In this document: one piece after another, positions 26,489 to 35,565 of the stretch
How positions within the stretch are numbered: the first letter of the stretch is position 1
How the letters are laid out: every line of letters starts with the position of its first letter
NCBI GenBank assembly: GCA_018816865.1
Contig: JAHIUW010000038.1
Coordinates: 180,714 to 244,713, forward strand
Direction: 5' to 3'
From: Pseudomonadota bacterium
GTDB lineage: Bacteria > Desulfobacterota > Desulfovibrionia > Desulfovibrionales > Desulfovibrionaceae
DNA length: 64,000 bases
The notes under the pieces: model-generated
What the model was told of the DNA's origin: nothing
The model's database searches: none
The model's input: only the letters and a program-made list of their open reading frames with translations
Position numbers and translations under genes: made by a program

Positions 26489-27937
26489 ATGAAGTATCTG
26501 AAGCCATTGCCGTTTATTCTGATTCCACTGATCTGGATTCTCTACATGGGCGGGGTGCCGTCGTGCCGTACGAACTATGCTGTCGAAGGTCTGGAAGCCT
26601 ATCAAAAAGAAGACTACCAGGCCGCGGCGGATGCTCTGACCAAGGCCATTGATTCGGGTATAAAGAATGAAATGATCCTTGGAGAGGTCTATTATTACCG
26701 AGCGATGTCCTGGCTGATATTGCAAGATTTCAATAGGTGTGCCGCGGATGCCGAGCAGCTGATTCGGATGGCCCCGAGCGGCAGAGGGTACGTCCTGCGT
26801 GGCAGCGCCATGGCCATGCTGAACCGGCATGATCTGGCCGTTGCTGATTTCACGACGGCTCTTGCGAAGGGGGGGCTCCCTGAAAAGGCGGTATTGCCGG
26901 TGCTATTGGCGAGGGCCCAGTCGTATGTCCCGCTTGAGCAGTGGGACAGTGCTCTGTCGGATCTGAATGTATTGATTAAGGCCGGGTTCGAGGAGGCCGA
27001 AGCCCGGAGTGTCAGGGCCCGGGTCTGGATGGCGAAGGAGCAGTGGGAGAAGTGCTTTGCCGATAGCGAGCGGGCGGTCATCCTTGGAGCGGACGAGGTC
27101 CTTGTCGGAATGCTGCAGATACCTGCGCTCATGAATAGTGGGCGCAATACCGAAGCTGTGGCGAAACTGGATCGGGTGATTACTCTGATGGAGAACACCG
27201 AGCCATCGGCCAATCTGTCGGATCAGTCCAAACGTGAGCAGTTGGTCGATCTGTATCGGCTTCGCGCCAGCATGAATCTGGATTTGGGTAAGCCGCAGGA
27301 ATCCCTCGCCGATCTGCAGAAAGCCATCAATTTGGGTGTGAAGCTTGGCTATACGTATGCCACGCGTTGCGGCCACTGGGAAATCCTCGGCGAGGACGAA
27401 AAGGGTATCGCCGATGCCGATAAAGCCATTGAACTGGGCGAGCGGACGGCACATGTCTATTTGAACCGGGCTGTATGCCTGCAACGTCTGGGGCGTCTGG
27501 AAGAGGCGAATCAGGATTGGGGCCAGGCCATGACCCGGGAGCCTCGGTCGGATCTACCGCATTTCTACAGGGGATTGGCCTATGCGTATGATAAAGACTA
27601 TGCCCAGGCGGTCTCTTGCTGGCGAGATGGGATTGATCTGCACGATGAATTCAAAGGGAAGTTTTCAGATGATAAACAAGGCGTTGAGCGTCTGCGCGTG
27701 GCCTGTGACAAGGCCAAGGCCACGCTGAAGAACAGCTCCGACGCTTATCTGGTCAGTGGATGGTTGTATCTACAGGCCAAGGACCGCAGCCAGGCGGAGC
27801 AGGACCTGAATAGAGCCGTGAGTCTGAATCCGAAGAACGAGATGGCCGAGCGGCTGTTGGCCGGAGCCAAGGTCAAGAAAACCAGAGTGATCGAGAAAAA
27901 CGGCAGAAAGACGCTCCGACTGGCTCCTGCAAGCTGA
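26489..27937 (+). CDS. TPR-repeat protein with N-terminal anchor, copy 2
   Basis: 482 residues, paralogue of the preceding gene: MKYLKPLPFILIPLIWILY then GGVPSC at the N-terminus and matching units throughout (DLPHFYRGLAYAYDKDYAQA and SGWLYLQAKDRSQAEQDLNR are nearly the same in both). The middle has diverged and carries a short insert near residue 250 (LMENTEPSANLSDQSKREQL). Nine Gs (26479-26487) again precede the ATG by one base, but an additional T before them puts the upstream GTG leader (26410) out of frame. Function unknown; likely a cell-envelope scaffold. Confidence 0.85.
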   Translation: MKYLKPLPFILIPLIWILYMGGVPSCRTNYAVEGLEAYQKEDYQAAADALTKAIDSGIKNEMILGEVYYYRAMSWLILQDFNRCAADAEQLIRMAPSGRGYVLRGSAMAMLNRHDLAVADFTTALAKGGLPEKAVLPVLLARAQSYVPLEQWDSALSDLNVLIKAGFEEAEARSVRARVWMAKEQWEKCFADSERAVILGADEVLVGMLQIPALMNSGRNTEAVAKLDRVITLMENTEPSANLSDQSKREQLVDLYRLRASMNLDLGKPQESLADLQKAINLGVKLGYTYATRCGHWEILGEDEKGIADADKAIELGERTAHVYLNRAVCLQRLGRLEEANQDWGQAMTREPRSDLPHFYRGLAYAYDKDYAQAVSCWRDGIDLHDEFKGKFSDDKQGVERLRVACDKAKATLKNSSDAYLVSGWLYLQAKDRSQAEQDLNRAVSLNPKNEMAERLLAGAKVKKTRVIEKNGRKTLRLAPAS

Positions 27938-27977
27938 TGCAACGTCATTATCTGATTTGAGTGTTGATGTGCAAATG

Positions 27978-28009
27978 AGGCCCGGCGATTCTGCCGGGCC
28001 TTTCTCGTT
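27978..28009 (+). terminator. Rho-independent terminator after TPR copy 2
   Basis: 9-bp stem AGGCCCGGC/GCCGGGCCT with a 6-base loop, then TTTCTCGTTT. Confidence 0.85.
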
Positions 28010-28046
28010 TGGCTTCCGAATGACCCCATGATACGACCGTGCCGTA

Positions 28047-30656
28047 ATGAACGACTTCACGCACGGCGGGCATATCCGCCAACTTTCCGAGGCTGCCGGG
28101 TGCGCCCGTGGCGAGATTCTCGACTTCTCCGCGAACATCAATCCGCTGGGTCTGCCCGACTGGTTGCGCGGGCTGGTGGGCAGCGAACTGTCCGGGTTGA
28201 CCCATTACCCGGACCCACACTGCGGGGAGCTGCTCCAGGCAGCGGCGCAGCGCTTTGGCGTGCCCACGGACGAGATCGTGGCGGGCAACGGCTCCACCGA
28301 GATCCTCTACGCCCTGTGTCCGGCCCTGGGCATTCGCCGGGCCATCGTGCCCGTGCCGTGCTACACGGACTACCGCCGGGCCTGCGAACTATCGGGTGTC
28401 GAGGTCCGGGCCCTCGTCCTGGACGAGGCCGTTGGGTTCAGCGTGGATTTCAAAGCCCTGGGCAGGATGCTGGAACAAGACGGGGCAGAGGACTGCGCCG
28501 TGTTCCTGGGCCAGCCCAACAACCCCACGGGCGTCTGTTTCGACCCCGCCGCGTTGCGGGCCCTGGCCGAACGGTTCCCCCAGGCCTGGTTCGTGGTGGA
28601 CGAGGCTTTTGCCGACTTTGTGCCGGGGCTGGACCGTCTGGCTTCCTCCCGTCCGGCCAATGTGATCGTTCTGTATTCCCTGACCAAATTCTACGCGGTC
28701 CCTGGCCTGCGCCTGGGGCTGGGGTTCGCCTCCGGGGTGGCGGCCTCGGCCATCGCCCGGCGCATCCCGCCCTGGTCCGTCAACGGCCTGGCCCAGGCCG
28801 TTGGCTGTCGCGCCCTGGAGGATGAGGACTATGGTCAGCGCACGCGGCTGGCCGTGGCAGAGTTGCGCACGGATTTGGCGGCAGGCCTGTCGGGTCTGCC
28901 CGGGCTGACCGTGTTCCCGGGCTCGGCCAATTTTCTGTTCTGCCGTCTCGACCGGCACGGGCTGGACGCCCCGGCACTGGCCGAGCGGCTGCTCAGGCAA
29001 CGCCTGGCCATCCGCGTTTGCCAGACTTTCGAGGGCTTAAATGGACGTTTCTTCCGTGTGGCCGTGCGTCCGGCATGGGAAAACGCGCTGCTGATCCAGG
29101 CCCTGGAGCAAACGCTTGGGACCGGCACGGATTCGCCGCGCTCATGCGCCGTGCATCTGCGTCCGCGCAGGACCCCGGCCATCATGGTCCAGGGCTGCTC
29201 GTCCAATGCCGGCAAGAGCGTACTGGCCGCGGCGCTGTGCCGCATCCTGCTTCAGGACGGCTATGCCGTGGCCCCGTTCAAGTCCCAGAACATGTCCCTC
29301 AATTCCTTTGTGACCCGCGACGGCCACGAGATGGGCCGCGCCCAGGTGACGCAGGCCCAGGCCTGCCGCCTGGACCCCGACGTGCGCATGAATCCCGTGC
29401 TCCTGAAGCCTAGCTCGGACACTGGCTCCCAGGTGATCGTCATGGGGCGGCCCGTGGGCAACATGAAGGTCAAGGAATACGTACGCTACAAGCCCGAGGC
29501 CTTTGCCAAGGCCAAAGAGGCCTATGACTCCCTGGCTGGCGAGTTCGAGGTCATGGTCCTGGAGGGAGCGGGCAGCCCGGCCGAGGTCAACCTGAAGCGG
29601 CACGACATCGTGAACATGACCATGGCTCGGCACGCCGGGGCCGGGGTGCTCCTGGCCGGGGACATCGACCGGGGCGGGGTCTTCGCCTCCTTCGTGGGCA
29701 CCATGGAACTGCTCAGCGAATCCGAGCGCGCCCTGGTGCGTGGGTTCGTGGTCAACAACTTCCGGGGAGACGCCTCGCTGCTGGATGAGGCTCTGACCAT
29801 CACCACGGCGCGCACGGGCGTGCCCTTCACCGGGGTGGTGCCGCATCTCATCGATCTGGGACTGCCCGAGGAGGATTCCGTGTCCTTCAAGAGCGGTATC
29901 CTGGACAGGCAGCCCAGCTCCGAGCGGGTGGTGGAGATCGCGGTGCTGGACCTGCCGCACATCTCGAATTTTACGGACCTGGATGCCCTGCTGGGCGAAC
30001 CGGACGTGCATCTGCGCGTGGTACGTCGTGCCAGCGACCTGGGCCAGCCCCAGGCCGTGATCCTGCCGGGCAGCAAAAACGTGGTGGCCGACATGCGCTT
30101 CGTGCGGGAGTCGGGTCTGGCTCAGGCCGTGCTGGATTTGGCCGCGCGGGGAGAGACAGAGATTGTGGGCATCTGCGGTGGGTTCCAGATGCTGGGCCGC
30201 ATGATTCGCGACCCCCATGGACTGGAATCCGGGGGCGAGTTGCCGGGTCTGGGTCTGTTGCCTCTGGAGACCGAACTGGCCCGGGAAAAGACGCTGGTTC
30301 GCACCCGGGCGTTGCACGTGCTTTCCGGCTGTGCGCTACACGGCTATGAGATTCATCACGGACGCACGACCCCCCTGGGCGACTCCCCTGAATTGGCCGT
30401 GCTGCGTGAGGATGGTCAGGCCCTGGGTTACATGGACCCCACGGGATTGGTCTGGGGCAGCTACCTGCACGGCCTGTTCGATGCCGATGAGTTCCGACGC
30501 TGGTTTGTGGACCGCCTGCGCCAACGTTGCGGGCATCTCCCTGTGGGCCGGGTCGTGGCTGTCTATGATCTGGAGGCCGCGCTGGATCGTCTGGCCCGGA
30601 CGGTGCGTGCCAGCCTGGATATGGGTGCCGTGTACCGGGCAGCTGGCCTAAGATGA
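28047..30656 (+). CDS. cobQ: Fused CobD-like aminotransferase and cobyric acid synthase CobQ
   Basis: 869 residues, two cobalamin enzymes in one chain. Residues 1-360 are a PLP fold-type I domain like L-threonine-O-3-phosphate decarboxylase ([24 protein letters not shown], active-site lysine in [15 protein letters not shown] near 213), which makes the aminopropanol linker precursor. Residues about 375-865 are Cob[34 protein letters not shown], then a class I glutamine amidotransferase with [10 protein letters not shown] near 710 and SYLHGLF; it amidates adenosylcobyrinic acid diamide. Fusion ties attachment of the linker to completion of the ring amides. No adjacent cobalamin gene or B12 riboswitch is seen; no strong ribosome-binding site precedes ATG 28047. 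Confidence 0.93.
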   Translation: MNDFTHGGHIRQLSEAAGCARGEILDFSANINPLGLPDWLRGLVGSELSGLTHYPDPHCGELLQAAAQRFGVPTDEIVAGNGSTEILYALCPALGIRRAIVPVPCYTDYRRACELSGVEVRALVLDEAVGFSVDFKALGRMLEQDGAEDCAVFLGQPNNPTGVCFDPAALRALAERFPQAWFVVDEAFADFVPGLDRLASSRPANVIVLYSLTKFYAVPGLRLGLGFASGVAASAIARRIPPWSVNGLAQAVGCRALEDEDYGQRTRLAVAELRTDLAAGLSGLPGLTVFPGSANFLFCRLDRHGLDAPALAERLLRQRLAIRVCQTFEGLNGRFFRVAVRPAWENALLIQALEQTLGTGTDSPRSCAVHLRPRRTPAIMVQGCSSNAGKSVLAAALCRILLQDGYAVAPFKSQNMSLNSFVTRDGHEMGRAQVTQAQACRLDPDVRMNPVLLKPSSDTGSQVIVMGRPVGNMKVKEYVRYKPEAFAKAKEAYDSLAGEFEVMVLEGAGSPAEVNLKRHDIVNMTMARHAGAGVLLAGDIDRGGVFASFVGTMELLSESERALVRGFVVNNFRGDASLLDEALTITTARTGVPFTGVVPHLIDLGLPEEDSVSFKSGILDRQPSSERVVEIAVLDLPHISNFTDLDALLGEPDVHLRVVRRASDLGQPQAVILPGSKNVVADMRFVRESGLAQAVLDLAARGETEIVGICGGFQMLGRMIRDPHGLESGGELPGLGLLPLETELAREKTLVRTRALHVLSGCALHGYEIHHGRTTPLGDSPELAVLREDGQALGYMDPTGLVWGSYLHGLFDADEFRRWFVDRLRQRCGHLPVGRVVAVYDLEAALDRLARTVRASLDMGAVYRAAGLR

Positions 30657-31064
30657 TCACGTTCGTGCAGTGATTGCCTACGCAACACAGTAATTTCCAG
30701 AGATTACTAGCGGGAAACGGGTCTGTACCCTGTATGTGTTCCCCTCCTGCGTTTAATCATAACGTGACTGCATCGTTTGTCTTTGGTGCCGAATACTGCA
30801 CATCGGCATTGCATTCGTGAATTACATCACGAAGTGTGGGCTGTCTTTGTGTTGGTCTCTCGAGCCTAAATAGTCCCTGTTATTGGTTGGTTAAATGGGA
30901 TGCAGCTGTTCCGATCGTGTAATCTTTGGGCAGGCATTTCAGATCAAAATCTTCGGAAAAGACTGGAAACCATGGTTATTTCAATCTTAGTCTGAAAAAG
31001 GCGTTGCTTCCTGTTTTGCATTCGGTTATGCAGTGCGCATCAATACTGAACTTGGAGGAATACA
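30657..31064 (+). other. Long upstream region of the mucR-like gene, no gene seen
   Basis: 408 bases, noticeably AT-richer than its surroundings, with a CRP-type palindrome (30824-30843), a small inverted repeat GTAAT-N8-ATTAC near 30690, and no credible open frame. Probably a complex promoter and long untranslated leader. Confidence 0.5.
30824..30843. promoter_or_regulatory. CRP/HcpR-type palindrome TTCGTGAATTACATCACGAA
   Basis: Perfect 7-base arms around 6 bases, with the GTGA-N6-TCAC core characteristic of CRP/FNR superfamily sites. It lies 221 bases before the mucR-like start. The regulator could be any CRP/FNR family member; Desulfovibrio HcpR sites have this general form. Confidence 0.55.
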
Positions 31065-31460
31065 ATGGACGAATATCTGAAAGAAGCTCTTGAGATAGTG
31101 AAGGCGCAGGCAAGCGTCCGTAATATGTCCGAAGAAGAGATCATCTCCATGGTGGAGAAGCTCTCCAAGGGCATCAACGCCATCAGCGACGGTGTCGAGG
31201 TGGCCATCGATGACCAGTGCCCCTCCGTTGATCCCAAGAAGGCTATTCGCGAAAAAAGCATTATCTGCCTGGAATGTGGCAAGAGCTTTAAGGTTTTGAC
31301 CAAGCGTCACCTGATCAACCATGACCTGACTCCCTTGGAATACAAGGAGAAGTGGGGCTACACCAAGAAGACCTCCCTGGTCTGCAAGGGCCTGGCTCGT
31401 GACCGTCGCAAGAAGATGTCCGAAATGAAGTTGTGGGAACGTCGCGGTAAGAATAAATAA
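31065..31460 (+). CDS. MucR/Ros family zinc-finger transcriptional regulator
   Basis: 131 residues. The C-terminal half has the Ros/MucR finger CLECGKSFKVLTKRHLINH (ligands C68, C71, H82, H86) followed by the family phrase DLTPLEYKEKWGYTKKTSLV. The acidic helical N-terminus (residues 1-50) is the oligomerisation region. MucR proteins are H-NS-like DNA binders that silence AT-rich DNA and control surface and motility genes. TTGGAGGA precedes ATG 31065; a terminator follows, so it is monocistronic. Confidence 0.93.
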   Translation: MDEYLKEALEIVKAQASVRNMSEEEIISMVEKLSKGINAISDGVEVAIDDQCPSVDPKKAIREKSIICLECGKSFKVLTKRHLINHDLTPLEYKEKWGYTKKTSLVCKGLARDRRKKMSEMKLWERRGKNK

Positions 31461-31487
31461 GACCGTTTCACACGCGAAAGACACGAA

Positions 31488-31515
31488 GGTCCGGCTGCAA
31501 AGCCGGGCCTTTTTT
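31488..31515 (+). terminator. Rho-independent terminator of the mucR-like gene
   Basis: 9-bp stem GGTCCGGCT/AGCCGGGCC with a GCAA loop and six Ts, ending 24 bases before the next gene. Confidence 0.92.
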
Positions 31516-31539
31516 ACTGTGACCTGCTAGGGTGTGGGC

Positions 31540-32205
31540 ATGAATATTTTTGATCTTTGTGGCCTGGATTTCATATGGCCCGATGGTGCGCCATGCCTGT
31601 CGGGCATCGACTTGTGCGTGGCTGATGGCGAATTCGTGCTGTTCAAGGGACCTTCGGGCGGGGGCAAATCCACCCTGCTGCGTGTTCTGGCTCGGCTGGA
31701 AAGCCCAAACTCGGGGACGATGCTCTATCAGGGGGCGCCGCTGAACGCGCTGGCCCCGGAACGCTATCGGCGCGAGGTCTGTCTGATCCAGCAGACCCCG
31801 TCCATCGTTTCGGGCAGCGTACGGGACAACCTGTTGTTGCCGTTTTCCTTCCGCGTCAACAAGGAGTTGCCTGCGCCGGATGACGAGGCCCTGCGCCAGG
31901 GGCTCGATTCCCTGCTGCTGTCGGGCGTGCGGCTGGAGATGCCGGCAGCGAACCTCTCCGTTGGTCAGCGCCAGCGGCTGTGCCTGCTGCGGGCCATGCT
32001 GCTCTCGCCCAGGGTCCTGCTGCTGGACGAGCCCACCAGCGCCCTGGACCCCGAGAGCCGCCGCGTGGTGGAGGATGCCGCCGAACACCTCTGCGCCGAA
32101 CAGGGGGTGACCGTGCTTCTGGTCAGTCACAACGACTATCAGCCCCGCAGTGTGGCTTTCAGGACCGTGAACCTGACGGGCTGTCGCCTTGTGGAGACCG
32201 TATGA
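31540..32205 (+). CDS. fetA: ABC transporter ATP-binding protein, FetA/YbbL-like
   Basis: 221 residues. Walker A GPSGGGKST (near residue 37), Q-loop CLIQQTPSIVSGSVRDNLLLPF, signature NLSVGQRQRLCLLRAM, Walker B VLLLDEPTSALD, switch SHN. The LSVGQ rather than LSGGQ signature and the short length fit FetA, the ATPase of an iron-export or metal-stress ABC pair. GTG 31534 is an in-frame alternative two codons upstream. The stop overlaps the start of the permease gene (ATGA). Confidence 0.85.
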   Translation: MNIFDLCGLDFIWPDGAPCLSGIDLCVADGEFVLFKGPSGGGKSTLLRVLARLESPNSGTMLYQGAPLNALAPERYRREVCLIQQTPSIVSGSVRDNLLLPFSFRVNKELPAPDDEALRQGLDSLLLSGVRLEMPAANLSVGQRQRLCLLRAMLLSPRVLLLDEPTSALDPESRRVVEDAAEHLCAEQGVTVLLVSHNDYQPRSVAFRTVNLTGCRLVETV

Positions 32206-32999
32206 CCGGGACCGGACCCATTGCCATCGGCCCCGAGCAGCTGGCCTTGACCCTTGTCTTCGTGCTCGTGGCGGGCGTCATCTCCCTGGTCTACAACCTG
32301 GGGTTGCACAAGAGCCTGGCCATCGGCACCGTGCGGACTTTTGTGCAGTTGTTCCTGATGGGCTATGCCCTGAAATACATCTTTGCCTTGCAGATGGGCC
32401 TGCCCGTGGTGGTTGTGTTCGCGGCCATGGTGGCCGCAGCCGCGCATATCGTGCATGGCCGGGTCCCCGAGCGCGAGGTGGCCTTCGGTCTGCCGGTGTT
32501 CGGGGCCATGGTGGCGACCTACATGCTGGTGGCCACCACGGTGACCGGGCTGATCATCGGCGCCGACCCCTGGTGGGAGCCTCGCTATTTCCTGCCCATC
32601 GGGGGCATGGTGGCGGGTAATTCCATGAACGCCCTGTCCATCTCATTGGAGCGGCTGTTCTCGTCCCTGCGGGCCCGGCGCGCCGAGATCGAGATGAAGC
32701 TCTCGCTGGGGGCGGACTATCGGGAAGCCAGCAACGACATCATGCGCGAGGCCATCCGCGCGGGTATGATCCCGTCCATCAATTCGCTGATGGGCGTGGG
32801 CCTGGTCTCCATCCCGGGGATGATGACCGGCCAGATCATTGCCGGGGCCGATCCGGCCATGGCCTGCCGCTACCAGATCGTGGTCATGCTGATGATCGCC
32901 GCGGCCACGGCCTTGTCCTCGTTCATGGTGATCACCATTGTGCGCAGGATGTGTTTTGGCGAAGACTTCCGCCTGTTGTTGCACAAGGACCGGGACTAG
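32202..32999 (+). CDS. fetB: ABC permease, FetB/UPF0014 family
   Basis: 265 residues with about seven helices. Family hallmarks are LVYNLGLHKSLAIGTVRTFVQLFLMGY near the start, PIGGMVAGNSMNALSISLERL in the middle, and the stretch SINSLMGVGLVSIPGMMTGQIIAGADP near residue 205. With the coupled ATPase it makes a two-gene transporter related to E. coli FetAB (iron homeostasis under peroxide stress). The last gene before a divergent dispersed repeat. Confidence 0.9.
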   Translation: MTGTGPIAIGPEQLALTLVFVLVAGVISLVYNLGLHKSLAIGTVRTFVQLFLMGYALKYIFALQMGLPVVVVFAAMVAAAAHIVHGRVPEREVAFGLPVFGAMVATYMLVATTVTGLIIGADPWWEPRYFLPIGGMVAGNSMNALSISLERLFSSLRARRAEIEMKLSLGADYREASNDIMREAIRAGMIPSINSLMGVGLVSIPGMMTGQIIAGADPAMACRYQIVVMLMIAAATALSSFMVITIVRRMCFGEDFRLLLHKDRD

Positions 33000-33003
33000 C
33001 AGA

Positions 33004-33174
33004 CTGTCCCAGAATAGCCATCTGCGTTGTTAAGTGAATTGTTAGCGAGCTTCGAGCTTGCAAGACCTTACGCTTTAGGTGCGCTGCAAACGGTATAAAC
33101 TCTCAATGTCTTATACACATCGAGCTTGAACCGTTTTTGCGTCGCGCATCTAACCATTTTTTACCAGGGTTAGT
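33004..33174. repeat. Dispersed palindromic repeat, copy A (divergent)
   Basis: Shares with copies B-D the ordered words CATCTGCGTTG, ACTCTCA, a short ATAC-type inner hairpin, CTTGAACCGTT, CGCGCATCTAACCATTTTTT. Outer arms are partly complementary. Intergenic, between fetB and purE ends. The remainder of 33000-33273 contains only the purE terminator. Confidence 0.5.
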
Positions 33175-33214
33175 GCAAAACAGTTATTGATGAGTGATGA
33201 AGAATCAAAAATAG

Positions 33215-33246
33215 AAATCCCCGCAGGCCAGAGCTTGCGGGGATTT
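33215..33246 (-). terminator. Rho-independent terminator of purD-purE
   Basis: 11-bp perfect stem AAATCCCCGCA/TGCGGGGATTT with a 10-base loop; on the minus strand it is followed by a T-rich tract (CTATTTTT). Confidence 0.9.
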
Positions 33247-33273
33247 AATTGGTATGAATGCGTGCGTCTGGAA

Positions 33274-33759
33274 TTACTTCAGGCTGTCGGCGGCTTTTTC
33301 CACCGAGGCCTTGAATTCCTCGCGCGCGGCCAGGAGTTTGGCCTCAATGTCCTTGTCGGACAGGGCCAGGATCTGGGCGGCCATCCAGGCAGCGTTGGTG
33401 GCCCCGGCCTTGTCCAGGGCCACGGTGCCCACGGGGAACCCGGGAGGCATCATCACCGTAGCCAGCAGGGCATCCATGCCGCCCAAAGCGGAAGCGGTGA
33501 TGGGGATGCCGATGACCGGGCGAATGGTCTTGGCGGCCACGGCCCCGGCTAGATGCGCGGCCATGCCGGCGGCGCAGATATAGACCTGGCAGCCCTGTTC
33601 CTCCAGATCGGCCACGAGTCGGGCGGTGCGCTCCGGGGTGCGGTGCGCACTGGTCACGGTGAAGGTGTGTTTGATGCCCAATTTGTTCAGGATGTCGGAA
33701 CAGGGGCGGACCTTCTCCTCGTCGGAGATGCTGCCCATGAAGATGGCTACACGGCTCAT
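33274..33759 (-). CDS. purE: N5-carboxyaminoimidazole ribonucleotide mutase PurE (class I)
   Basis: 161 residues. Phosphate-binding GSISDEEKV at 9-17, SAHRTPERT near 42 with the catalytic histidine, and [30 protein letters not shown]. It moves the carboxylate of N5-CAIR to carbon 4 in purine synthesis. It directly follows purD with 3 bases between the genes. Family knowledge: class I PurE works with PurK, which is not in the window. Confidence 0.96.
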   Translation of the reverse strand: MSRVAIFMGSISDEEKVRPCSDILNKLGIKHTFTVTSAHRTPERTARLVADLEEQGCQVYICAAGMAAHLAGAVAAKTIRPVIGIPITASALGGMDALLATVMMPPGFPVGTVALDKAGATNAAWMAAQILALSDKDIEAKLLAAREEFKASVEKAADSLK

Positions 33760-33762
33760 GGC

Positions 33763-35037
33763 TTAGCTCCTTTTGAGTCCTTTGTCGCCGATGTCGCGGC
33801 GGAAATAGCAGTTCTCGAACTTGATCTTGTCCACGGCGCGGTAAGCGCGTTCTTTGGCCGAAGCTAGGTCGGCCCCCAGGGCGGTGACGCCCAGGATGCG
33901 CCCGCCGGAACTCAGGATCTTGCCGTCCACGGCCTTGGTCCCGGCCTGGAAGACCTTGACCTTGTCCATGGCGTCGGCCTCGGTCAGGCCCGTGATCTCC
34001 ATGCCCTTGGGGTAGTCCTTGGGATAGCCTTTGGCGGCCAGGACCACGCAGATGCTGGTCTCGTTGTTCCAGTCAACGCTCAACTGGTCCAGGGTGCCGT
34101 TCACGCAGGCCAGCATGATCTCCAAGAGGTCCGAGTCCAGACGGGTCAGCAGGGGCTGGCATTCGGGGTCGCCGAAGCGCACGTTGTATTCCAGGACCTT
34201 GGGGCCGTCGGCCGTGTACATCAGCCCGGCGTAGAGCACGCCCTTGAAGGGGTGTCCTTTCTTGGCCATGTGGCGGATGATGGGGGCGATGACCAACTGG
34301 GCGGTTTTCTCGTAGTCTTCCCTGGGCAGGATGGGAGCCGGGGTGTAGGCGCCCATGCCGCCGGTGTTGGGACCCTTGTCGCCGTCATACACGGCCTTGT
34401 GGTCCTGGGAGGAGGGCATGACGCTGATGTTCACGCCGTCGGAGAAGGCCAGGAACGAGGCCTCCTCGCCGATCAGGGCGTCCTCGACCACCACGCGTTC
34501 CCCGGCTGCGCCGAAGACCTGCTTGACCATCATCTCGTCCAGGGCCTCCAGGGCCTCCTCGCGGGTCTTGGCCACGACCACGCCCTTGCCCGCGGCCAGA
34601 CCGTCGGCCTTGATCACGCAGGGCATGGGACGTTCATCGACATGCGCCCTGGCCAGGTCGTATTCGTCGAAGACCTTGAAGTCCGCCGTGGGCACGCCGG
34701 AGGCGCGCATCACTGTCTTGGAAAAGGCCTTGGAGCCTTCGAGCTGTGCGGCAAAGGCGTTGGGTCCGAAGCAGGCGATGCCTTCCTGGTCCAGGGTCTC
34801 TTTCAGGCCCAGCACCAGCGGCAGCTCGGGGCCGGTGACCACCAGGTCGATGGAGTTGTTTCTGGCGAAGGCGGCGATGGCTGGCAGGTCGTCGTCATTG
34901 ATGGCGATATTCTCGCCTAATTGGGCGGTGCCGCCATTGCCCGGGGCGATGAACAGCTTGTCCACCTTGGGGCTCTGTGCGAGTTTCCAGGCCAGGGCGT
35001 GTTCCCGGCCTCCGGAACCAATGATGAGAATACGCAA
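33763..35037 (-). CDS. purD: Phosphoribosylamine-glycine ligase (GAR synthetase)
   Basis: 424 residues, ATP-grasp enzyme of the second purine step. MRILIIGSGGREHALAWKLAQSP at the N-terminus, VIKADGLAAGKGVVVA for ATP binding near residue 140, KGPNTGGMGAY near 218, YNVRFGDPECQP near 285 with the metal-binding residues. Full length. Co-transcribed with purE. Confidence 0.97.
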   Translation of the reverse strand: MRILIIGSGGREHALAWKLAQSPKVDKLFIAPGNGGTAQLGENIAINDDDLPAIAAFARNNSIDLVVTGPELPLVLGLKETLDQEGIACFGPNAFAAQLEGSKAFSKTVMRASGVPTADFKVFDEYDLARAHVDERPMPCVIKADGLAAGKGVVVAKTREEALEALDEMMVKQVFGAAGERVVVEDALIGEEASFLAFSDGVNISVMPSSQDHKAVYDGDKGPNTGGMGAYTPAPILPREDYEKTAQLVIAPIIRHMAKKGHPFKGVLYAGLMYTADGPKVLEYNVRFGDPECQPLLTRLDSDLLEIMLACVNGTLDQLSVDWNNETSICVVLAAKGYPKDYPKGMEITGLTEADAMDKVKVFQAGTKAVDGKILSSGGRILGVTALGADLASAKERAYRAVDKIKFENCYFRRDIGDKGLKRS

Positions 35038-35565
35038 GGCGTCCTCCTCTGTTCGACCACACGGGCCGCAAGGGGTGTCGTAAAATAATTGAAGCGGGGG
35101 GCGCTGGCAGGCGGGTGGTTCCCGGGGACGGGCCCAGCGTCCCTCCGGCGGATCGTTCGAATCGGATGCGTGTTCCTATCGCAACTGCGCTCCAAAGGCA
35201 AATCGTGGCCTTGGTCTGGACTCGATATGGAGCTGCTCTCCGGGGTCGTTTTCGTACCGTCGGGAGTTCAACGTCATTGACTTGTGTCGTCGTCTCAAGG
35301 CATGCCAAAGGCTATGGATGGAATCAGCCACGACGGGCAGGGAATCAAGGTGCTCCTGGCTGACGGAACAGCGGATCGGCGGGGCTGAAAGCTTTTTTTT
35401 GCGGGTCGCAGACGACCGGAACCACCGCACCATCAAGGGCGACCATGGCCGTGGTTATCCCGCCGGGCTGAAGGATATTGGCATCGGCGTGGTGAGTGTC
35501 GAACGGATCACTGCCGACGCGCCCCCCGGGCGAGGGTTTTGGATACAGACAAAGAGGGTGAGTGA
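35038..35565. other. 528-base spacer upstream of purD, no gene seen
   Basis: Divergent spacer between purD and a methyltransferase fusion gene. Short frames exist on both strands but none has a ribosome-binding site or recognisable protein. No riboswitch-like structure could be recognised by eye; one T8 tract (35393-35400) lacks a real stem. Confidence 0.5.

Larger units (their letters stand above)
26177..27937 (+). repeat. Tandem duplication, unit 2
   Basis: Second copy of the terminator-leader-TPR gene segment. It ends with the TPR gene and is followed by a different terminator (27978), which marks the duplication edge. Leader 26208-26488 holds no other gene. Confidence 0.85.

Noticed and set aside
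31980..32999. Longer start for the FetB-like permease
   Set aside because: The added 74 residues are the out-of-frame end of the ATPase gene; the ATGA overlap at 32202 is the normal coupling arrangement.
35385..35400. T8 tract in the purD spacer as a terminator
   Set aside because: Preceded by only a 3-bp stem, so not a credible rho-independent terminator.
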